Shown: positions 23,759 to 31,967 of the stretch, one piece after another
Layout of the letters: every line of letters begins with the position of its first letter
Numbering within the stretch: position 1 is the first letter of the stretch
Assembly (NCBI GenBank): GCA_035299085.1
Contig: DATGXG010000050.1
Span: 1-52,413 of the forward strand
DNA from: Bacteroidales bacterium
GTDB taxonomy: Bacteria; Bacteroidota; Bacteroidia; Bacteroidales; UBA10428
Direction: 5' to 3'
DNA: 52,413 nucleotides
The notes under the pieces: model-generated
Seen by the model: only the letters and a program-made list of their open reading frames with translations
Database searches by the model: none
What the model was told of the DNA's origin: nothing
Position numbers and translations under genes: made by a program

Positions 23759-25525
23759 TTATTTCACAATTACTTTATAGCACACTGAACCTGTGTCGTT
23801 GCTTATCCGGATAAAATACATTCCGGCAGGCTTATTTTCAAGTGAAATTTGTATTGTATTCTTGTTTGCGATCGTCTCAATTAAATTCCTGCCGGTAATA
23901 TCTTTGACAGTTATTCTGCTTCGTTCAGGGATGCCTGAAATGTTTAAAACACCCTGAGAAGGAATGGGGAAAATGCGGATGGATTTAAAATCGGCAGTGT
24001 TCGCATTCACAATAAACACTTGTATTGTATAATAAGATTTATTATAACCGTCAACAGAAGTAACCACTATAAAATCTCCTGGTTCAACAATGCCGGTCTT
24101 TTCAAGATAATTAGAATTAAAAACCCTGATTGAGGCTCCTTGAGAAGGTATTAGATTAGATATAAATTCAGTAACCGGAATGCTGTCATTCTGCATCAGA
24201 TTACAGGTTATATTGTAAGAGACCTGGTCAACGGTATAAATATCTGAAGTTACGAATGCATCATAATTAATATATTGTCCGGTTACCTTAATATAGTAAT
24301 CTTTTACCAGGCCGCTTTCCGATTTAACTCTGAGCAGGTCTCCGTTTTTTACAAAAATCTTTTCAATTCCATCAACAAATACTATTTCCCACATTGCAGC
24401 CGGAGCCCCTTCCAGGTATTTAAATAAGGTATCTATATGTGCGGCATAGCTGTTTGCAGTAAGCGCATCGCCCCGGATAGTGTCCATGCCCGGAACGTTT
24501 TCGGTTACTTCGTATAATGGTCCCTGGCCGGCAAAGGAAAGAACGGGATCAACTAATCTTTTCGGAATAACAATGTTTGCATCCGCTGTAGCATCAGAAA
24601 CCGTTATTCTGAAAGGAATTACTTCTGCATTGTCTCCGCATGCAAATAAAGTTAATACATCTCCGGTTTGAGCAGAAAGGTATGCGGAATCGTTGTAAGA
24701 AGCCGAATAGTCATAATGCCAGGCAATTCCAGGTTTCCTTGTGAACTCTTTCATAACAGGATCATCTCGTCTTATTCCCCAGGGAATAACAAGCGTAGTG
24801 TCAGTCCAGTTAATCGCTATTGTATTTGATAACAACGTTTCCGGTCCAAGATGTGCGTTCACATGATTCCCAAGTGTCCAGAATTGGTTTCTACAGACGG
24901 ATGTATCATGAACCTGCAAAGGAATTACAATCCATTCTGATTCGAATGCATTGGTTCCCCTGCCTTTTTCAAAGTCAATATTCCCCTGTATTATACTGAA
25001 TTTGCGAACCAGTATGGAATTCCTGGTTGCACCTGGAACACCGGCTGCATCTTTGACGCCGGGGGCCTGCTGTCCTGCGGGACCCGTGAAAATTCCCCCG
25101 ACCTGGTCGGTTACTATCGAGTCCCTGATGAGCAAAGGTTCAGTATCAACAGACCAAAATGTATTGTGATATCTCACGTACCAGCAATCTTCTTCGTCTG
25201 AATTACCTGAAGGCAGGCTGCTTCCTGTAAATACAATGGATTCGCCGGGGTCAAGCATGGTGTCGGGTAGCATGAACCAGTCATCCTGTCCTACAAAAAA
25301 CCATCTATTCAGATCAGTGGTGTCGATTCTTTTATCGTATGGATGAATCACACCGAATTCAAATCGATTCAAATGCAAGGCACTATCACCCGAATTGGTA
25401 AGTTCGACATAGGCAGAGGAAGTAGTAAAGCTGGCTTCGGTGATGATAAGGCTTCTGATTGTGTCCTGCGCCTGAAGCCATCCTGAAAAGCCTAAAATTG
25501 AAATGAGCAATAGATTCGTCTTCAT
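23759..25525 (-). CDS. Lamin-tail-domain secreted protein with a T9SS sorting tail
   Basis: A 588-residue exported protein. The ATG at 25525 begins a signal peptide (MKTNLLLISILGFSGWLQAQ). Residues about 20-170 form a lamin-tail (LTD) type beta-sandwich, with ITEASFTTSSAYVELTNSGD and GESIVFTGSS. The middle contains repeated beta-rich segments of unknown function (YYIKVTGQYINYDAFVTSD, YYTIQVFIVN). The C-terminal 75 residues are a type A T9SS tail: IFPIPSQGVLNISG, VKDITGRNLI and PAGMYFIRISND. It is surface-located or secreted and possibly adhesive. The end of the gene is 16 nt from the end of the convergent GH172 gene. Confidence 0.82.
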   Translation of the reverse strand: MKTNLLLISILGFSGWLQAQDTIRSLIITEASFTTSSAYVELTNSGDSALHLNRFEFGVIHPYDKRIDTTDLNRWFFVGQDDWFMLPDTMLDPGESIVFTGSSLPSGNSDEEDCWYVRYHNTFWSVDTEPLLIRDSIVTDQVGGIFTGPAGQQAPGVKDAAGVPGATRNSILVRKFSIIQGNIDFEKGRGTNAFESEWIVIPLQVHDTSVCRNQFWTLGNHVNAHLGPETLLSNTIAINWTDTTLVIPWGIRRDDPVMKEFTRKPGIAWHYDYSASYNDSAYLSAQTGDVLTLFACGDNAEVIPFRITVSDATADANIVIPKRLVDPVLSFAGQGPLYEVTENVPGMDTIRGDALTANSYAAHIDTLFKYLEGAPAAMWEIVFVDGIEKIFVKNGDLLRVKSESGLVKDYYIKVTGQYINYDAFVTSDIYTVDQVSYNITCNLMQNDSIPVTEFISNLIPSQGASIRVFNSNYLEKTGIVEPGDFIVVTSVDGYNKSYYTIQVFIVNANTADFKSIRIFPIPSQGVLNISGIPERSRITVKDITGRNLIETIANKNTIQISLENKPAGMYFIRISNDTGSVCYKVIVK

Positions 25526-25604
25526 TGAATTTGGTGTAACAAACACACAAACAAAAGACTCAGAGCAAATACAACTTAAGTAAAATTAAGAATAATTTAA
25601 ACAT

Positions 25605-25655
25605 GGCAGGCAGAACCCTCAGAAATAATCCGACTCAGGCAGAGCTTGAGCCGAA
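25605..25655. repeat. Second interspersed repeat, copy 3
   Basis: GGCAGGCAGAACCCTCAG, TAATCCGACTCAGGCAGAG and CTTGAGCCGAAC repeat the elements at 13256 and 16761 with several changes. It lies in the otherwise empty 125-nt space between the lamin-tail and GDT1 genes. Confidence 0.75.
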
Positions 25656-25670
25656 CAGTGTCGATCGAGG

Positions 25671-26381
25671 TTATAACCGGCTTAACTTTTTGGATTTTGA
25701 AATGAAATACATGAGAAACGGCATCAGCACTACCCCTGCAATCAGCAAAATGTGATGAAGCTGATCTCCCATCTTTAAAAGCTCGTCCAGGGTTTCATGT
25801 AGTCCAATAAAGCCAAAAATGGCAAAACAACTGGCGGCAAGCCATTTAATGAATCTGTCAGGCAATCTCTTATGAAGCACTCTTCCGGCAATTATGCCCA
25901 CCGCATCGGCAATAATCATCCCGGTTGTCGTTCCCATCCAAACAGGTACTATTTGATAAATCCTGGCAACCAATCCGGTACCGCCGATTTTTATGGCCTG
26001 GTCAGCAGCCAGTGAAATCGTCATAAGCTGAGTTTTATCGCCCATCTCGGCTATGAAAAAGGCAATGGCAACGGTCCAGAAAGGACTCCTCCCTTTTTCT
26101 TTTTTGTCTTTATCCAGTTTATCTCCCCTGATAGTCCATAATGCAAAAAGAATAAAAGAGGCAGCGGCTGCAAGTTTGATCCACACCATCGGAATCACCT
26201 GTGTAATCATATTTCCGACAACAACAGCCATCAGATGGTTTACCAGTGTGGCTGCCAGAACTGCCCATAAAACGGTTTGCCACCTGTACCGGCATGCAAA
26301 AGCCATCGCAAGTAACTGGGTTTTATCGCCCATCTCTGCCAATACAACTGCAACCATTGCTATAAAATATGCCCCTGTCAT
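25671..26381 (-). CDS. TMEM165/GDT1 family divalent cation exporter
   Basis: A 236-residue membrane transporter with two inverted halves. Each has the family motif EMGDKTQL (residues 16-23 and about 112-119), which forms the cation site. Hydrophobic segments flank both. Members export Mn2+ or Ca2+ from the cytoplasm in exchange for protons. The linker between halves contains a Lys-rich loop (GDKLDKDKKEKGR). No yybP-ykoY-type riboswitch was seen upstream. The gene is divergent from the CDF exporter at 26509, so two divalent-metal transporters share one 127-nt intergenic region. Confidence 0.92.
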   Translation of the reverse strand: MTGAYFIAMVAVVLAEMGDKTQLLAMAFACRYRWQTVLWAVLAATLVNHLMAVVVGNMITQVIPMVWIKLAAAASFILFALWTIRGDKLDKDKKEKGRSPFWTVAIAFFIAEMGDKTQLMTISLAADQAIKIGGTGLVARIYQIVPVWMGTTTGMIIADAVGIIAGRVLHKRLPDRFIKWLAASCFAIFGFIGLHETLDELLKMGDQLHHILLIAGVVLMPFLMYFISKSKKLSRL

Positions 26382-26508
26382 AAAATGTGCTTATTTTGAG
26401 GTGGGTCAAAAATAATAAAAAAGACATTCAGTAAAGAATGATAGCCATTTTGCAAAAGATTGTTACTATGAATGAATTCAAGTACATTTAGACCGGATTA
26501 ATATTTTG

Positions 26509-27429
26509 ATGAAGACTTCAAAGAATAAAACGGCATCTGTAGTACACTATGCATGGCTTTCAATTGCAGCGGCGATACTGACGATTTCTTTGAAAGTTGC
26601 CGCTTATTTTCTGACCAATTCTGTCGGATTGCTGTCGGATGCCATGGAATCCCTGATCAATCTGGCCGGGGCAATCATGGCTCTCGCTATGCTCACAATT
26701 GCAATACGCCCGGCGGATGACGATCATAGTTTTGGCCACAGTAAAGCTGAGTATTTTTCAAGCGGGGTTGAAGGTATCCTGATTCTTGTTGCTGCCATTT
26801 TCATCGGGATTACATCTGTTGAACGATTCTTTAATCCTAAGCCTCTTGACCAGGTGGGCATTGGATTATTGGTATCAATAGCCGCTTCACTTATAAATTT
26901 ATTTGTTGCCCTTACATTATTCAAAGCCGGCAAGCGGTTTAATTCGATAACCCTCGAGGCGGATGCCAAACACTTAATGACTGATGTTTGGACCTCAGGT
27001 GGTGTATTACTTGGCGTTGGTGCTGTTGTTTTAACCGGTTGGACAAGGCTTGATCCGGTTGTGGCATTTCTTGTTGCCTGCAATATCGTATGGTCCGGTG
27101 TGTCAATTATTCGCAAATCCGTTTCGGGACTGATGGATAAGGCATTAACCATTGAAGATCAGGATAAAATCAGGGCAATCCTGGATTCTTATAAAAAAGA
27201 GCATGTTGATTTTCATGCAATCCTCACCCGGCAGGCCGGAGCACGACAATTCGTTTCTTTTCATGTACTGGTACCGGGTTCATGGACGGTAATGCAGGGA
27301 CATCAACTGCTTGAACGAATTGAAACGGACCTCCTGGAAGCGTTTCCGAATTTAGTTGTTACAACTCACCTTGAACCGCTGGAAGATCCGGCATCTTACA
27401 ATGATATAAGCCTCGACAGAATTAAGTAA
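26509..27429 (+). CDS. Cation diffusion facilitator (CDF) family metal transporter
   Basis: A 306-residue CDF exporter with six membrane helices (residues about 13-185) and a C-terminal cytoplasmic ferredoxin-like domain (185-306). The ATG at 26509 was used; a TTG codon precedes it in frame. Metal-site residues in helices 2 and 5 are D44 with E47/S48 nearby (LLSDAMESLIN) and H155-x-x-x-D159 (ADAKHLMTD). HSFGHSK at 73-79 is the family interdomain motif. H155/D159 with D44 resembles Zn- or Fe-type members, though S48 replaces the usual fourth acidic residue of FieF. The metal is not determined. It is divergent from the GDT1 exporter. Confidence 0.9.
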   Translation: MKTSKNKTASVVHYAWLSIAAAILTISLKVAAYFLTNSVGLLSDAMESLINLAGAIMALAMLTIAIRPADDDHSFGHSKAEYFSSGVEGILILVAAIFIGITSVERFFNPKPLDQVGIGLLVSIAASLINLFVALTLFKAGKRFNSITLEADAKHLMTDVWTSGGVLLGVGAVVLTGWTRLDPVVAFLVACNIVWSGVSIIRKSVSGLMDKALTIEDQDKIRAILDSYKKEHVDFHAILTRQAGARQFVSFHVLVPGSWTVMQGHQLLERIETDLLEAFPNLVVTTHLEPLEDPASYNDISLDRIK

Positions 27430-27535
27430 TGTTCTGCACAATCATCTCTTCCCATGATGAAAATTTTTGATTAAATGCGTCTGAATGATTACATTTAAGC
27501 GCCCGAAGCTTATTACAAATCAATAATTTCTCATT

Positions 27536-28864
27536 ATGAAAACTATTTTCTACCTGTTGATTATGCTTGTTTTACTAAGCATGCCCGTGCAAGCGCAAAT
27601 CGATATCAAGGGAAAAATCAAAAACCAGACACTTAACCGAGCCAACCAGCGAACCGACCAGGCAATTGATAAAGGCCTTGATGAGGCTGAAAAAGGTGTG
27701 GTTAAAGCTGTGAAGAACGACAAAAGCAAATCGGATAATGATGAGGAGAAGGCTGAGAAAACCGAATCTACCGATGCCGAAGCCGTTGAAAGTAACGAAG
27801 AAAGCAGTGAACAGCCAGCCGAAGCTGCAAAGCCTGCTTCCCCTAAACTGGAAGCCTATTCGAAATATGATTTTGTGCCCGGTGAAAAAGTAATTTTCTT
27901 TGAAGATTTCAGCCAGGATGCTGTCGGAGATTTTCCTGCTTTATGGAATACAAACGGTTCAGCTGAGGTGGTTACTACAAACCTTTTTCCCGGCAAATGG
28001 ATGAAATATGCCTGTGATGAAGCCATATGGACTGACCAGCTTCTTACACTGCCTGAAAATTACACGATCGAATTTGATATTATACCCACCAACGGTGAAG
28101 ATAACGATAATATGAGGGGATATACTTTCCGCATGATACAGACCCAAAACCTGAATTCAATCGATGCCGGCTCAGTGCCGGGTAAAGCAGGCTTTATGTT
28201 TGATATTGCCTATTATGGAACTCCTTCGTACCGTGCTTACACCAATGATTACACCGGCTCGGGGGAACACCTGGATATCAGCGGACAGAAAGACGGAGAC
28301 AACTACAAAGAACTTAAAGATCATAAATATCACATTGCCATATGGGTGCAAAAATCACGTCTCAGATTATACCAGGATGCCAATAAACTTTTTGATCTGC
28401 CCAAGGCATTTCCTTTTGCAAGCGCTAAAATGGACAGGATACGCTTTGATGAAGGCGCTGCAATGGTTAGCAATATCCGCATTGCTGTCGGCAACCCCGA
28501 CATGCGCAGCAAGCTTCTTACAGAAGGAAAACTGGTAAGCTATGGGATTTATTTTGATGTGAATAAAGATGTAGTTAAGCCTGAATCCTATGGAACTCTC
28601 AAACAAATTGCTGCTGTTCTCGCAGAGAATCCTGACGTCAAAATAAAAATTGTCGGGCATACCGACAGTGATGGTGCCGACGCTGCCAACCTGGATCTTT
28701 CTAAACGCCGTGCGGCTTCAGTGAAGGATGAGCTTGTAAAATCTTTTGCCATCGACGGTTCAAGAATTGAAACAGACGGAAAGGGTGAAACCGTGCCCAT
28801 TGCTACAAATGATACGCCGGCTAACAAGGCACTGAACAGGAGGGTTGAGTTTATTAAGGAATGA
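27536..28864 (+). CDS. OmpA-domain outer-membrane-associated protein
   Basis: A 442-residue exported protein. A signal peptide (MKTIFYLLIMLVLLSMPVQAQ) is followed by a charged, Glu/Lys/Ala-rich low-complexity region (residues about 40-105: KSKSDNDEEKAEKTESTDAE and repeats of AAKPAS), likely flexible. Residues 115-320 look like a concanavalin-type beta-sandwich (FFEDFSQDAVGDFPALWNT, HKYHIAIWVQKSRLRLYQD). The C-terminal domain is OmpA type: IKIVGHTDSDGADAANLDLS and SKRRAASVKDEL bind peptidoglycan, ending NRRVEFIKE. The stop codon lies in an octamer repeat, so the C-terminal Glu comes from that repeat. It probably links the outer membrane to the wall. Confidence 0.85.
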   Translation: MKTIFYLLIMLVLLSMPVQAQIDIKGKIKNQTLNRANQRTDQAIDKGLDEAEKGVVKAVKNDKSKSDNDEEKAEKTESTDAEAVESNEESSEQPAEAAKPASPKLEAYSKYDFVPGEKVIFFEDFSQDAVGDFPALWNTNGSAEVVTTNLFPGKWMKYACDEAIWTDQLLTLPENYTIEFDIIPTNGEDNDNMRGYTFRMIQTQNLNSIDAGSVPGKAGFMFDIAYYGTPSYRAYTNDYTGSGEHLDISGQKDGDNYKELKDHKYHIAIWVQKSRLRLYQDANKLFDLPKAFPFASAKMDRIRFDEGAAMVSNIRIAVGNPDMRSKLLTEGKLVSYGIYFDVNKDVVKPESYGTLKQIAAVLAENPDVKIKIVGHTDSDGADAANLDLSKRRAASVKDELVKSFAIDGSRIETDGKGETVPIATNDTPANKALNRRVEFIKE

Positions 28865-28929
28865 AAAATGAAAGAATGAAAAAATGAAAGAATGAAAAAA
28901 TGAAAGAATGAAGGAATGAAGGAATGAAA
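28858..28929 (+). repeat. Nine tandem octamers of (G/A)AATGAA(A/G) spanning the stop codon
   Basis: Units read GGAATGAA, AAATGAAA, GAATGAAA, AAATGAAA, GAATGAAA, AAATGAAA, GAATGAAG, GAATGAAG, GAATGAAA (72 nt). The OmpA-gene stop TGA (28862-28864) is inside unit one. Every unit also contains a TGA, in a frame that shifts by 8 nt from unit to unit. Copy number may vary between strains. Confidence 0.9.
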
Positions 28930-28966
28930 AAAGGGGATTAAGGTTACACTTAATCCCCTTTTTATT
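28927..28966. terminator. Bidirectional intrinsic terminator between convergent genes
   Basis: GGGGATTAAG, loop GTTACA, CTTAATCCCC is a perfect ten-pair stem (28933-28958) with A residues before and T residues after. It can end both the OmpA-domain gene (plus) and the DUF4142 gene (minus). Confidence 0.9.
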
Positions 28967-29001
28967 TAATTCTTTATTCATTCATTTTTTTCATTTCTTC
29001 A

Positions 29002-29679
29002 TTATTTAATCTGATCCTGGATTTTCTGTGCTTCGGCAAGGTGTTTCTTCAGAACGGGAAGTGTGCTGCTTGCCCACTGTTTTAATGTCGGATCTTCAAG
29101 ATTGTCGGCTGCTTTTTCGAATTTGTCCACATCATCCTTATGATCTTTTACCATAAGATCGATATAAGCTTTGTCGAAATCTTTACCTGTCTTATCGGAA
29201 ACATCCTCTATTTTATCCTGGTGTTCTTTCATAATGCTTGAAGAAACAGGAACACCAAGTTTTGAGGTAGCTGCCCTCAATTTAGTGTTGGCGTCACTGT
29301 GGTCTCTTTCCATCATTTTTCCGAAATCCTTGACAAGCTGGGAGGAAGCCTTCTGCTGTGCGAGTTTTCCAAGTTGAACTTCCATTAAGCCACCGCTTGC
29401 AGCTTCATTCAGAAATTCAAGGTCTTTGCCACGACGGTTTTCAACAACAGCGCCTGCACTGCCGGTTCCTGTGCCTGATTGTGATGCTCCGGCACCTGTA
29501 CCTGTACTCTGGCTGGTAGTGGTATGTGACTTATCCTGTACTTTTGTTTTGTCCTGTGTGGCACTCTTTTCATCCTGAGTCTTTGTCTGTTTTGCGGGAT
29601 CTGCATTTACCTGGCTGAAGCCTACTGCAGAAATCATAAGAAGACCCGATGCTAAAAACAATATTTTTTTCATATCCAT
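29002..29679 (-). CDS. DUF4142 secreted protein with Gln/Ser/Thr/Lys-rich linker
   Basis: A 225-residue exported protein. The ATG at 29679 (MDMKKILFLASG) was chosen; the next ATG at 29673 is equally possible. After the signal peptide comes a low-complexity stretch of about 65 residues (QTKTQDEKSATQDKTK, QSTGTGAGASQSGTGTGS). The rest is a ferritin-like four-helix DUF4142 domain: LEFLNEAASGGLMEVQLGKL, AQQKASSQLVKDFGKMMERD-H, the central helices with KDHKDDVDKF, and LPVLKKHLAEAQKI. DUF4142 proteins are periplasmic and unassigned. A second member lies at 29938, making a tandem pair. Confidence 0.9.
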   Translation of the reverse strand: MDMKKILFLASGLLMISAVGFSQVNADPAKQTKTQDEKSATQDKTKVQDKSHTTTSQSTGTGAGASQSGTGTGSAGAVVENRRGKDLEFLNEAASGGLMEVQLGKLAQQKASSQLVKDFGKMMERDHSDANTKLRAATSKLGVPVSSSIMKEHQDKIEDVSDKTGKDFDKAYIDLMVKDHKDDVDKFEKAADNLEDPTLKQWASSTLPVLKKHLAEAQKIQDQIK

Positions 29680-29835
29680 GTGTTTTAGTTTATTTGAACA
29701 GGCAATAAGAAAAATACATGCCATTCCTTTTATATATTAATAATCAATTGTAAATCAAAACAATACATTGCAATGTTTAAAATACGTGTTGTGGAATGTG
29801 AAAGGTGAACCCCAGTTTAACTCCACATTTCCACA

Positions 29836-29917
29836 CAAAAAAACCGGCTTACCTGTACCCGCATTAGACCAAGCCTCACGACTCATTTAACGATGCGGAT
29901 ATCCGGATAAGCCGGCT
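29836..29917 (-). terminator. Structured terminator between the two DUF4142 genes
   Basis: On the minus strand, CCGGCTTA with inner ATGCGG arms pairs with CCGCAT and TAAGCCGG, followed by seven T. The outer stem is 29844-29851 with 29908-29915, and the inner one 29858-29864 with 29893-29899. It lies about 20 nt past the stop codon of the upstream DUF4142 gene. Confidence 0.7.
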
Positions 29918-29937
29918 ATAACAACATTACTGCTAAT

Positions 29938-30438
29938 TTACTTGCTTTCCTTATTCTTCAGATTTTCAGCAAAGACAACATGCTCCTTTAAAATTGAAAG
30001 AGTTCCATCGATCCACTTTTTCAGATCATTGCTGTTCACTTCATTTCTGACCTTTTTCATACGGGTTATATCTTCATTATGGAGCTTCAGCATGTAGTCA
30101 ATGTATTCCCTGTCAAAATTTACGGATGTGCTATCGCGAAAGCCGGCAAGATTGATCCTGTCCTCATCCAGCATTTTTGAAGGAGGAGACATTCCAAGCT
30201 TTACACTTACCCCCATCAGGGATACATTTGAATTCTGGTAATCTCTCTCAACCATCCGGCCGAAATCCCTGAGGCGCGGATTTACCGCCTTTTGTTGTGC
30301 AAGGATTCCCAAATCAATCTGCATCAGGTTCCGGCTTGCTGCTTTTTTAATGAAAACAGCATCTGTTGGCTCATTCTGTGCTATAACCGTGAGATATAAA
30401 AACAGCAAAGCACACATAAAAAACGAAAGATGCTTCAT
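29938..30438 (-). CDS. DUF4142 secreted protein (second copy, without low-complexity linker)
   Basis: A 166-residue exported protein with a signal peptide (MKHLSFFMCALLFLYLTVIA) followed almost at once by the DUF4142 helical domain: AVFIKKAASRNLMQIDLGIL, AQQKAVNPRLRDFGRMVERD and then IDYMLKLHNEDITRMKKVRN. It has the same helices as its neighbour at 29002 but lacks the Gln/Ser/Thr-rich linker. The two genes are 258 nt apart, on the same strand, with a terminator between them. This suggests a local duplication followed by separate regulation and length change. Function is unknown. Confidence 0.88.
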   Translation of the reverse strand: MKHLSFFMCALLFLYLTVIAQNEPTDAVFIKKAASRNLMQIDLGILAQQKAVNPRLRDFGRMVERDYQNSNVSLMGVSVKLGMSPPSKMLDEDRINLAGFRDSTSVNFDREYIDYMLKLHNEDITRMKKVRNEVNSNDLKKWIDGTLSILKEHVVFAENLKNKESK

Positions 30439-30622
30439 GATGCTTTTTCATTAAAGCATGAAAAAACTGTGCCAAGTAATGTCAATCAACAGACCCAGAG
30501 TAATATAGCATATTTGAAGATGAATATACGTTGTTGAATGAGCAATGAAGACCACATATTTCTACAACCATCCACACATAGGATAGAAGTTTAAAGGTTT
30601 AGAAGTTTAGGTGTTTAGGTGT

Positions 30623-30630
30623 TATCTTTG
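30623..30630 (+). promoter_or_regulatory. Putative -7 element for the methyltransferase gene
   Basis: TATCTTTG matches TAnnTTTG, 18 nt before the start codon. Just upstream there are short repeats of GTTTAG(G/A) at 30590-30620. Confidence 0.5.
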
Positions 30631-30648
30631 TTGTTCTAATTCTTATTA

Positions 30649-31251
30649 ATGACTATGAATGAATTCGACAGTAAGGCCAGGACATGGGACATGGATCAGA
30701 AGCATGTTGACCGTGCTGAGGCTATCGCCGCTGCGATGTTGAAGCATGTTAAGCTGAGCCCCGATATGAAGGCACTTGAATACGGCGCCGGTACCGGCCT
30801 GTTAAGTTTTCTTCTGCGCGACGAATTTCAATCTATCCTGTTAATGGATAATTCGAAGGAAATGATAAGCGTTTGCAATGATAAAATTGACTTCTATAAT
30901 GCGAAAAATATCATAGCGCTTTATTACGATCTTGAAAACCATGATTACCCGGGCAAGTTTGATGTTATTTTTAACCAGATGGTGCTTCATCATGTCAAAG
31001 ATCCTTCCGCTTTGCTTCAGAAATTTCAAGGTATGCTCAATGATCACGGGCAGCTTGTAATCGCCGATCTTTATGAGGAGGATGGTTCGTTTCACGACGG
31101 AGATACAGACGTTCACAAGGGATTCAATCCGGATGAATTGTTGAAATCATTGCTTACAAAAGGCTTCAGCAAGGGCAACTTTACTGAATGTTTCAAAGTC
31201 AGCAAAAATGATAAGTTATACCCGGTTTTCCTGCTTGTTGTTAAAAAATAG
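30649..31251 (+). CDS. Class I SAM-dependent methyltransferase
   Basis: A 200-residue soluble enzyme with the Rossmann-type SAM site: motif I LEYGAGTGLLSFLL (near residues 44-57), an acidic end of strand two (LLMDNSKEM), and motif IV FDVIFNQMVLHHVKDP. Motif VI is LVIADLYEED. The N-terminal MNEFDSKARTWDMDQKHVDR sequence is typical of the UbiE/MenG-like subgroup acting on small molecules. No substrate is given by the neighbours. The histidine phosphatase gene starts 53 nt later, with a 12-bp-armed inverted repeat between them. Starts at 30649 or 30655 are both possible. Confidence 0.85.
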   Translation: MTMNEFDSKARTWDMDQKHVDRAEAIAAAMLKHVKLSPDMKALEYGAGTGLLSFLLRDEFQSILLMDNSKEMISVCNDKIDFYNAKNIIALYYDLENHDYPGKFDVIFNQMVLHHVKDPSALLQKFQGMLNDHGQLVIADLYEEDGSFHDGDTDVHKGFNPDELLKSLLTKGFSKGNFTECFKVSKNDKLYPVFLLVVKK

Positions 31252-31259
31252 GATGAATA

Positions 31260-31291
31260 ATATCAATTATTTCCGGAATAATAATTGATAT
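31260..31291. repeat. AT-rich inverted repeat in the short gap before the phosphatase gene
   Basis: ATATCAATTATT (31260-31271) and its exact complement AATAATTGATAT (31280-31291) are separated by eight nt. It lies wholly in the 53-nt space, so it may be an operator or an RNA hairpin, though no T run follows. Confidence 0.5.
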
Positions 31292-31304
31292 ATTCACCGA
31301 CCAG

Positions 31305-31898
31305 ATGGGCGATCCTTCAAACATAACTCGCATATGCCTGATCAGGCACGGTGAAACGGACTGGAATGCGGCAGGACGACTGCAGGGCAGGGAAGACGTC
31401 GAACTGAACGACCTGGGAAGGGAGCAGGCTCTTGAAGTGGCCGATTATTTTAAAACCGGCAACTGGAATGAAATTGTGTCAAGTCCGCTTAAACGGGCCT
31501 TTGAAACGGCTGAAATTATCGCAACTCAGCTGGATCTGCCGCATATTATGGTTCGTGAGAACCTTGTTGAAAGAGATTATGGCCAGGCTTCCGGACTTTT
31601 ACCAGAAGAGAGGAAAAGCCGTTTTCCTGATGGGATGATTCCGGAACAGGAAGAATTCGAGCATCTGAGGAAAAGAGCTTTTGAAGCGTTGAATGAAATT
31701 GCTGCCGAACTAAAAGGTCGTAACATCATTGTGGTAACCCATGGTGCTTTCGCCAATTCCATTCTTTACACCATTTCAGGGGGGGAGTTTGGCAGTTTTA
31801 AAACACGGCTTAAAAATGCCTGCCTTAATCTTATTGAATTTGACGGTGCAGAGTGGGAGGTTGTGTTTTATAATAAAACGGCAGAAGAACTGATTTAA
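31305..31898 (+). CDS. Histidine phosphatase family protein (phosphoglycerate mutase-like)
   Basis: A 197-residue member of the branch-one histidine phosphatases. The catalytic phospho-His lies in CLIRHGETDWN near residue 13, with a second Arg in SSPLKRAFETAEI, the acid Glu in VERDYGQASG and the second His in VVTHGAFANSIL. Enzymes of this size include alpha-ribazole phosphatase, general sugar phosphatases and others. None of the vitamin B12 genes is near, so substrate stays open. The next 390 nt contain only hairpin repeats. Confidence 0.88.
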   Translation: MGDPSNITRICLIRHGETDWNAAGRLQGREDVELNDLGREQALEVADYFKTGNWNEIVSSPLKRAFETAEIIATQLDLPHIMVRENLVERDYGQASGLLPEERKSRFPDGMIPEQEEFEHLRKRAFEALNEIAAELKGRNIIVVTHGAFANSILYTISGGEFGSFKTRLKNACLNLIEFDGAEWEVVFYNKTAEELI

Positions 31899-31967
31899 AA
31901 GCTAAGCGTAGTTTGTTATGTATAACGTCAACTTAAGGCTTATTACTGTACAGTTAATTAATGGTTT

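Noticed and set aside
26382..26508. A manganese (yybP-ykoY) riboswitch ahead of the GDT1 transporter
   Set aside because: No matching conserved loops or paired elements were seen in this short AT-rich region.
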